Positions 32,570 to 37,082 of a DNA stretch of 37,082 bases are shown here, piece by piece (position 1 is the first letter of the stretch; each line of letters opens with the position of its first letter). The notes below the pieces were generated by a model. It saw nothing but the letters and a program-made list of their open reading frames with translations. It was not told the DNA's origin and made no database searches. Origin of the DNA: JABDKJ01 sp039028335 (GTDB lineage Bacteria; Bacteroidota; Bacteroidia; Flavobacteriales_D; JABDKJ01); contig JBCCIF010000026.1 of NCBI GenBank assembly GCA_039028335.1, positions 1 to 37,082 on the forward strand, in the 5' to 3' direction. Made by a program: the position numbers and the translations under genes.

Positions 32570-32585
32570 TTCGAAAAAGGAGAAC
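32333..32585 (+). repeat. Near-identical 3' segment shared with 27989-28241 (copy B)
   Basis: Partner of the segment at 27989-28241, ungapped with 17 mismatches in 253 nt. It covers the T9SS tail, the stop codon and the first arm of the terminator hairpin. Confidence 0.85.
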
Positions 32586-32604
32586 AATGTTGTTCTCCTT
32601 TTTT
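32574..32604 (+). terminator. Rho-independent terminator overlapping the next promoter
   Basis: A long stem pairs AAAAAGGAGAACA (32574-32586) with TGTTCTCCTTTTT (32591-32603), with four bases in the loop, and ends in a T-run. It lies 5 nt after the stop of the giant protein gene. A TTG used as the putative -33 of glyS (32590-32592) lies at the junction of its loop and right arm. Confidence 0.85.
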
Positions 32605-32620
32605 AATTCCAATATCTTCG
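32590..32620 (+). promoter_or_regulatory. Putative glyS promoter (TTG, 20 nt, TATCTTCG)
   Basis: TTG at 32590-32592 and TATCTTCG at 32613-32620 have the Bacteroidota -33/-7 arrangement with 20 nt between. The glyS ATG follows after only CGGC, so the message would be leaderless or nearly so. Confidence 0.5.
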
Positions 32621-32624
32621 CGGC

Positions 32625-34163
32625 ATGTCTGAAGATGTCTTTAAAAAAGTGATTTCACATGCCAAAGAGCATGGCTTTGTTTTTCAATCCTCTGAGATTT
32701 ACGATGGCCTTTCGGCTACCTATGACTACGGTCAGAACGGGGCTGAACTTAAGAACAACATCAAAAAATATTGGTGGGCGGCCATGGTGCAGATGAATGA
32801 GAATGTGGTAGGAATCGATGCCGCGATTTTCATGCACCCCACTACTTGGAAAGCTTCTGGACATGTCGATGCATTTAACGATCCATTGATCGACAACAAA
32901 GATTCGAAAAAGCGATACAGAGCTGATATTTTGATCGAAGATCATATGGCCAAGTATGAAGCCAAGATCGAAAAAGATGTAGCTAAGGGCAAGAAGCGTT
33001 TTGGTGACGACTTTGATGAAGAACAGTTTAAGGCGACCAATCCCAATGTGCTTCGAAACAAAGCCAAGATTGAAGAAATCGAAAAGGATTTCAAAGCCGC
33101 AATGGATGCCGATGATTTAGCTGCCGTTAAAACATTGATCGAAGAATTGGGGATCGTTTGCCCCATCTCGGGTTCAAAAAATTGGACCGATGTACGCCAG
33201 TTCAATTTGATGTTTGGGACAGAGCTCGGCTCTGTTGCAGGTGATGCGTCTACCATTTATTTAAGACCAGAAACTGCGCAGGGTATTTTTGTGAATTTTC
33301 TCAATGTGCAGAAATCAGGTCGCATGAAAATCCCTTTCGGTATTGCACAAATTGGAAAAGCCTTCAGAAATGAAATCGTTGCCCGTCAATTCATTTTTAG
33401 AATGCGTGAATTCGAGCAAATGGAAATGCAGTTCTTTATTAAACCGGGAACGCAAAAGGAATGGTATGAGCAATGGAAGGAGAGAAGAATGGCCTGGCAC
33501 AAGTCGTTAGGACTAGGAGAGGAGAATTACCGTTTTCACGATCACATCAAATTAGCCCACTATGCAGATGCTGCTTCTGATATCGAGTTCAATTTCCCTT
33601 TCGGGTTCAAAGAATTGGAAGGCATCCATTCCAGAACGGATTTCGATTTGAGTCAACATGAAGAATTTTCTGGAAAGAAATTGCAGTACTTCGACCCCGA
33701 AGAAAACAAGAGCTATGTTCCTTATGTAGTGGAAACCTCAATTGGACTGGATAGAATGTTTTTGGCTGTTCTTTCAAAATGCTTGAAAGAAGAAGATTTG
33801 GGTGAAGGCAAGAGCAGAGTGGTCTTAAATTTACCTCCTGTCTTGGCGCCCTACAAAGTTGCGGTGCTCCCACTCTTAAAGAAGGATGGTCTTCCTGAAA
33901 AAGCACGAGAGATCATGAAGGAACTACAATTTGATCACAATTGCCTCTACGAAGAAAAAGATACCGTAGGAAAGCGTTACCGTAGAAACGATGCCATCGG
34001 AACACCTTATTGCGTCACGGTTGACCATCAGACTTTAGAAGACAATACGGTAACCATTCGCGAGCGAGACAGCATGGATCAAGAGCGAGTGAGTGTGGAT
34101 CAATTGCCAAAGATCATTGGCGAAAAAGTAAGCATGAAGCAATTGCTTGCGCAATTGAGTTAA
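32625..34163 (+). CDS. glyS: Glycyl-tRNA synthetase, single-chain alpha2 type
   Basis: This class II synthetase charges tRNA-Gly. The 512-residue protein is the homodimeric form and not the bacterial alpha/beta (GlyQ/GlyS) form. The N-terminus EIYDGLSATYDYGQNGAELK and WWAAMVQ are characteristic. Motif 2 is FRNEIVARQFIFRMREFEQM, motif 3 is YVVETSIGLDRMFLAVL, and the glycine pocket lies in the segment around DIEFNFPFGFKELEGIHSRT. The anticodon-binding domain covers the last 100 residues (LAPYKVAVLPLLKKDGLPEK). It is a single-gene transcript, with no obvious terminator afterwards. The GC content is visibly a little higher than the preceding giant genes. Confidence 0.95.
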   Translation: MSEDVFKKVISHAKEHGFVFQSSEIYDGLSATYDYGQNGAELKNNIKKYWWAAMVQMNENVVGIDAAIFMHPTTWKASGHVDAFNDPLIDNKDSKKRYRADILIEDHMAKYEAKIEKDVAKGKKRFGDDFDEEQFKATNPNVLRNKAKIEEIEKDFKAAMDADDLAAVKTLIEELGIVCPISGSKNWTDVRQFNLMFGTELGSVAGDASTIYLRPETAQGIFVNFLNVQKSGRMKIPFGIAQIGKAFRNEIVARQFIFRMREFEQMEMQFFIKPGTQKEWYEQWKERRMAWHKSLGLGEENYRFHDHIKLAHYADAASDIEFNFPFGFKELEGIHSRTDFDLSQHEEFSGKKLQYFDPEENKSYVPYVVETSIGLDRMFLAVLSKCLKEEDLGEGKSRVVLNLPPVLAPYKVAVLPLLKKDGLPEKAREIMKELQFDHNCLYEEKDTVGKRYRRNDAIGTPYCVTVDHQTLEDNTVTIRERDSMDQERVSVDQLPKIIGEKVSMKQLLAQLS

Positions 34164-34217
34164 GAGTTATCTGAACTTGTTTAGGGCTAAAATCAGCGCT
34201 CAAAAAGTAGAATGCTA

Positions 34218-34361
34218 TTAATTTTCCCTCTTCTCGAAGGACTCTCTTTTTTTATCTCGAATGCGTTTGAATACTAAATAGCAAAATCGAATGACAAAGA
34301 GTCCAATAAGAAGGAGGACAATTTTGAAGATGAACCAAAACCAATAGTTGAGCAATTCCAT
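34218..34361 (-). CDS. Micro membrane protein, 47 residues (copy 2 of a tandem pair)
   Basis: A short ORF from ATG at 34361 to TAA at 34218. It starts MELLNYWFWFIFKIVLLLIG, continues with more hydrophobic residues (about 7-31 in all), and ends in the charged tail KRIRDKKRESFEKREN. One transmembrane helix with a short outside head and a basic/acidic cytoplasmic tail is predicted. Its tail closely matches the 51-residue protein at 34455-34610 (KRIESKQKETFEKRDN), which argues that both are real and are paralogues. Function is unknown. The pair follows the YbjQ gene in the same direction, separated from each other by a heptamer tandem repeat. Confidence 0.65.
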   Translation of the reverse strand: MELLNYWFWFIFKIVLLLIGLFVIRFCYLVFKRIRDKKRESFEKREN

Positions 34362-34388
34362 TTAGAACATGGAAAATATTAATTTTTT

Positions 34389-34458
34389 ACCCAAGACCCA
34401 AGACCCAAGACCCAAGACCCAAGACCCAAGACCCAAGACCCAAGACCTAAGACCCTAA
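34389..34458. repeat. Tandem repeat of a 7-bp unit, about ten copies
   Basis: ACCCAAG is repeated eight times in perfect register from 34389 to 34444, followed by ACCTAAG and ACCCTAA. It lies between the two micro membrane-protein genes and overlaps the last codon and stop of the upstream one. The unit length is not a multiple of three. Slippage-prone arrays like this often vary in copy number between strains. A scattered partial match (CAAGACCCA) recurs at 34601-34609. Confidence 0.9.
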
Positions 34459-34610
34459 TTGTCTCGTTTTTCAAAGGTCTCTTTTTGCTTGCTTTCTATT
34501 CGCTTCACGATTAAGTACAAAACAATCACTGTACATGCAATTAAAAAGACTATTTGCAAAACACCAATAACAATTGAAATGATCTCAAAATCCCACGACT
34601 CAAGACCCAT
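34455..34610 (-). CDS. Micro membrane protein, 51 residues (copy 1 of a tandem pair)
   Basis: A short ORF from ATG at 34610 to TAG at 34455, starting MGLESWDFEIISIVIGVLQI. It has a single hydrophobic helix at about residues 10-35 and the charged tail KRIESKQKETFEKRDN. The start is 3 nt after the YbjQ stop (TGAGGCATG), so it is translationally coupled to it. The tail is closely similar to that of the 47-residue ORF at 34218-34361, and both have the same one-helix layout. Its stop codon sits at the edge of the heptamer repeat. No family is recognised. A small-protein partner of the YbjQ product is one possibility, inferred from position only. Confidence 0.65.
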   Translation of the reverse strand: MGLESWDFEIISIVIGVLQIVFLIACTVIVLYLIVKRIESKQKETFEKRDN

Positions 34611-34613
34611 GCC

Positions 34614-34943
34614 TCAAAACTTCACCGCTGTGCCATATGCAAGTATTTCCGATGCACCTTGCATAATTGTTGAGGTCGTCAAACGGACATTAACAACAGC
34701 ATCTGCTCCTAATCGTTCAGCATCTTTTACCATTCTTTGAAGTGCTTCTTCACGTGCTTCGGCCTGTAGCTTGGTATATTCAGAAATTTCTCCTCCGACA
34801 ATATTCTTCAAACCGGCAAAAAGATCGCGACCAATATTCCTTGCGCGAACCGTGCTTCCTCTGGCAATTCCCATCACTTCATTAATAGACTTCCCCGGAA
34901 CCTGTTCTGTTGTTGTACAAATCATAGCTTGAATATAGTCCAT
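34614..34943 (-). CDS. YbjQ/UPF0145 family heavy-metal-binding-like protein
   Basis: This 109-residue cytoplasmic protein belongs to the YbjQ (UPF0145, DUF74) family, which folds as a pentameric ring. Its function is still unresolved, and the heavy-metal-binding label is structural only. The motifs seen are VMGIARGSTVRARNIGRDLF, GLKNIVGGEISEYTKL, a helix with AREEALQRM, and ERLGADAVVNVRLTTSTI. YGTAVKF is the usual terminus. I take the ATG at 34943 (MDYIQAMICTTTEQVPGK). A TTG six codons upstream is open but lies in a frame with no other support. It is the first gene of a probable minus-strand unit with the two micro membrane proteins, divergent from the HemD-type gene. Confidence 0.9.
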   Translation of the reverse strand: MDYIQAMICTTTEQVPGKSINEVMGIARGSTVRARNIGRDLFAGLKNIVGGEISEYTKLQAEAREEALQRMVKDAERLGADAVVNVRLTTSTIMQGASEILAYGTAVKF

Positions 34944-35020
34944 TTCCAGTTTCTTTTTCAAGCATTCCTACAAACGGTCGCAATCATGGATAATTGACAG
35001 ATTTTCTGCTCTTTTGCACC

Positions 35021-36247
35021 GTGATTCAGATATTCATTCAAAACGATCAATATCAAAAGCGGAACGATCTTTCATTGCAAAAGGCTTCGCGTATTGCATC
35101 AGACGAACCTTTTATTCTCGCACAGTTACGCTTGCTCAGGGGAGATTGTAATTGGCAAGAAATGAAGATACAAGACGCCATGAAGGCAATTGAAAAAGGA
35201 GATTTGGACGGAACAGTTTTGTCGAAAGGCCAGGAAATCCCGCCATCGAAAGTGTCCTTAAAAGTACTGGATGTATCTCCGAGTCTGGTTTTGTCCCAAG
35301 AACCCAATCAAGAACTTCGCTTTTTACATTCAGAGTACGAGCAAGAGGAGATTGATCAAATTCTTAATATTGAATTAGAACTTAAAACGGCCTTTCAAGC
35401 AAAATATCCCGAAGCGCAAATTGCAGTAAATGCCGAAATGGGAAGAGAGAACGAAGGACACAAACGCAATCAAGTGCAGTTGGTTTTTCTAGATAAAGAA
35501 ATGATCTCTCCCTATTTATTAAAGTTCAGTTCAGGCGATGCTAGCAAATTGGCCGAAAGGGCGATTCAAAAAATCGAAAATGTTCAATCGAAGACTATAT
35601 TCATAACGCGAGAAATAAAGGCAAATGATGGGCTGAAGAAAGGATTGGAACTAAATGGATTTTCACTCAAGGGAAAAGCCTTGATTGAACACAAAGTCAT
35701 ACCAATCAAGAAATTACCTGAATCGGAATGGATCTTTTTCTCCAACCGCAGAGCGGTTCAATTTTTCTTTCGTCAGTCACCGGACATTGGCAAAAGAAAA
35801 ATTGGCTGCATCAGCAAACAAGTTGCTGATGAGTTGAGAAAAAGCGGTTATCGTGCAGATTTCATTGGAGGATCAGACTCGCGCATGGTGGGTAAACAAT
35901 TCAACAATATGACAGGCCGAGCTAAAGTCCTTTTTCCAAAGGGGAAACAAGATATGCGTTCAGTGCAACATACCAACAAAAGAGAAAACACCATTGATTT
36001 GATTGTCTATGAAACCGTTAAGCATGCTGATTTCAAAATTCCCCAATCCGACATCTTAGTATTTACTTCACCCGCCAATGTGATGACATTTCTCGAGCGC
36101 AATTCGATCGGGCAGGAAAAAGTAATAGCCTACGGAGATGCGACAATGAAGACATTGAAGACCAAAGGAATCACAGGTATTTATCCGGTTCACTCTTTCG
36201 ATAATATTGGTTTGGCGAGAAGTATATACGGGGCATCCGTTGGTTGA
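35021..36247 (+). CDS. hemD: Uroporphyrinogen-III synthase with a degenerate N-terminal HemC-like half
   Basis: About the last 230 residues are a HemD domain (SKTIFITREIKANDGLKKGL, EWIFFSNRRAVQFFF, DILVFTSPANVMTFLERN, KVIAYGDATMKTLKTKGI), which closes and inverts hydroxymethylbilane to uroporphyrinogen III in haem synthesis. The first 180 residues look like the second half of hydroxymethylbilane synthase. SLQKASRI, LRLLRGDCNWQEM, KGDLDGTVL and FLHSEYEQEEI sit where HemC has S.RR.AQ, IRGNV..R, G.YDA.IL and GQGA. HemC domain 1 and the cofactor-binding GGC cysteine are missing. The upstream frame is closed by TAA at 34991-34993, so nothing more can be added. I favour the GTG at 35021, which follows a CTTTTG box by 4 nt. 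TTG at 34994 or ATG at 35162 are alternatives. HemC activity is unlikely. Confidence 0.75.
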   Translation: MIQIFIQNDQYQKRNDLSLQKASRIASDEPFILAQLRLLRGDCNWQEMKIQDAMKAIEKGDLDGTVLSKGQEIPPSKVSLKVLDVSPSLVLSQEPNQELRFLHSEYEQEEIDQILNIELELKTAFQAKYPEAQIAVNAEMGRENEGHKRNQVQLVFLDKEMISPYLLKFSSGDASKLAERAIQKIENVQSKTIFITREIKANDGLKKGLELNGFSLKGKALIEHKVIPIKKLPESEWIFFSNRRAVQFFFRQSPDIGKRKIGCISKQVADELRKSGYRADFIGGSDSRMVGKQFNNMTGRAKVLFPKGKQDMRSVQHTNKRENTIDLIVYETVKHADFKIPQSDILVFTSPANVMTFLERNSIGQEKVIAYGDATMKTLKTKGITGIYPVHSFDNIGLARSIYGASVG

Positions 36248-36313
36248 ATCAAAATGTTAATCAAAATGAAAATCTAAAAGTTGATTGAAGCATACTTTTG
36301 AAATTTTTAGTCT

Positions 36314-36985
36314 TCAATTTTTGTTTATCAGAGATTCATAGATCTTTCTTCTTATGTCTCTATCGTAACTTCCTAAAAGAAAAGAGAATAACCATATATC
36401 AAATGATTCAGAATCGAGAATTTCGAAGGAAAGGAGTTCTAAATTTTTTTCAGTCGTAAATTTGCAATTCCTTCTTTCACAATTAAGATAGAAGGGTGTA
36501 CTCATCTTCCAAAAGGATCCTGTAATTTGAGACGAATCAGCATTGACGCTGAATTCATAGTTTCCCGACCAACTATTTACATGGAATTCGCCATTGAGTG
36601 AATATGTCTTTTCGGTTTTATAGAAAGGCCAGAATTCTTGAATGTTTTCTTCCCACAAACCAACTTTTTTACCTTGATGATAGCTTCCTTGTTGAACCAA
36701 CTGACCACATTTGAAGTGTTTCCATTTACCTTGCTTTAGATCATTCAAATAATTGCCTCTACTCTTAACAGGAATTTTCGAATAATAACGTACATCTCCG
36801 TAGTCTTTTATGACCGTATTTACATCAGATGCTAGAAATGCGCAATGGAGATCCGTAATTTCTTCATACTCAATCCAAATACCTTGCTTTCTTCCTAGTG
36901 TATCAGTGAAATTCATTAGGCTTGCTTCCTGAGATAAACCCGAGGTGAAATAAAGGGTTAGTATGGCATTTATGAAGAGCTTCAT
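36314..36985 (-). CDS. Secreted MORN/YwqK-like repeat protein
   Basis: From the ATG at 36985 the product is 223 residues with a signal peptide MKLFINAILTLYFTSGLSQ. Two or three MORN-like units occur: TLGRKQGIWIEY, DLKQGKWKHFKCGQLVQQGS and YHQGKKVGLWEENI. The G.W.....G.....G.Y..G...G.W pattern is that of proteins labelled toxin-antitoxin YwqK family, although most of these are simply exported repeat proteins in Bacteroidota. The last 90 residues are not repeat-like and include a CERRNC cysteine pair. The frame stays open upstream to the window edge, but the signal peptide defines the start. Function is unknown. Confidence 0.7.
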   Translation of the reverse strand: MKLFINAILTLYFTSGLSQEASLMNFTDTLGRKQGIWIEYEEITDLHCAFLASDVNTVIKDYGDVRYYSKIPVKSRGNYLNDLKQGKWKHFKCGQLVQQGSYHQGKKVGLWEENIQEFWPFYKTEKTYSLNGEFHVNSWSGNYEFSVNADSSQITGSFWKMSTPFYLNCERRNCKFTTEKNLELLSFEILDSESFDIWLFSFLLGSYDRDIRRKIYESLINKN

Positions 36986-37008
36986 TTTTAGTATCACTGG
37001 AGCCAAGT

Positions 37009-37082
37009 CTATTGCCGAGATTGTACGGAATTGGTGCAAGCTGCGTTGATCAAACGTTCTAGGGTCTTTTCGTCCTTCCAGA
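37009..37082 (-). CDS. Possible C-terminal fragment of a gene entering from the right edge
   Basis: On the minus strand a frame open at the window edge ends at TAG 37009-37011 and encodes the fragment WKDEKTLERLINAACTN and a few more residues. It precedes the MORN-like gene by 23 nt. With only 24 codons visible it could be chance. The competing frame (that of the MORN-like gene) is also open here, so this call is tentative. Confidence 0.3.
   Translation of the reverse strand, partial: WKDEKTLERLINAACTNSVQSRQ

Noticed and set aside
34164..34217. A hairpin containing AGCGCT after glyS as a terminator
   Set aside because: The stem is very short and lacks a proper T-run, so I could not support a terminator here.
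37040..37082. A match to the conserved 23S rRNA stretch GGACGAAAAGACCCTA on the minus strand at the right edge
   Set aside because: The bases on both sides do not continue as 23S rRNA, and a protein-coding reading of the same bases is open, so this is a short coincidental match.

Overview
This window is a stretch of a low-GC Bacteroidota chromosome. The evidence is type IX secretion (T9SS) C-terminal tails, Bacteroidota-type promoters (a TAnnTTTG or TAnnTTYG -7 element), a DUF3667-type membrane protein, LytTR regulators paired with a two-component-propeller kinase, and the suf and leu gene sets typical of the phylum. The content fits the Flavobacteriales or a nearby lineage, but the sequence alone does not fix the family. 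I saw no tRNA, rRNA, insertion sequence, prophage or CRISPR array.

Layout. (1) 1-3800: the tail of a DUF3667-like membrane protein, then a self-contained ECF sigma locus: sigma factor, a membrane partner overlapping it by 4 nt, a small secreted protein and an outer-membrane beta-barrel. Three promoters with one architecture (GTAAC, 17 nt, CGTC) precede the three transcription units, which suggests an autoregulated mini-regulon. (2) 3771-5327: a long helical protein of unknown function with a paralogue at 15960-17396. (3) 5406-9681: a tightly overlapped leuA-C-D-B operon, possibly preceded by a 19-codon leader ORF. (4) 9678-14766, minus strand: sufA-like, sufB, sufC, sufD, sufS. This converges on leuB with overlapping stop codons, and its promoter region carries two perfect inverted repeats. 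(5) 14920-15963: thiL. (6) 17480-22357, minus strand: two LytTR response regulators, a 14-repeat propeller histidine kinase and a small acidic lipoprotein. (7) 22763-24983: a tiny protein that looks like a stand-alone T9SS tail, an M24 aminopeptidase and a DUF3109 protein. (8) 25079-32569: two giant secreted T9SS proteins with 7 and 14 FG-GAP-type repeats, whose 3' ends are about 93% identical in DNA. (9) 32625-37082: glycyl-tRNA synthetase, a minus-strand YbjQ gene followed by two mini membrane-protein genes (51 and 47 codons) separated by a 7-bp tandem repeat, a HemD protein with a degenerate half-HemC front, and a secreted MORN/YwqK-like protein.

How parts connect. LeuCD is a [4Fe-4S] enzyme and lies beside the machinery that builds its cluster. 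The LytTR/propeller system and the ECF locus are two separate envelope-facing regulatory modules. The most unusual items are the ECF promoter triplet, the twin micro-membrane proteins flanking the heptamer repeat, the degenerate HemC-HemD fusion, the stand-alone T9SS-like tail, and the homogenised 3' ends of the two giant secreted proteins.
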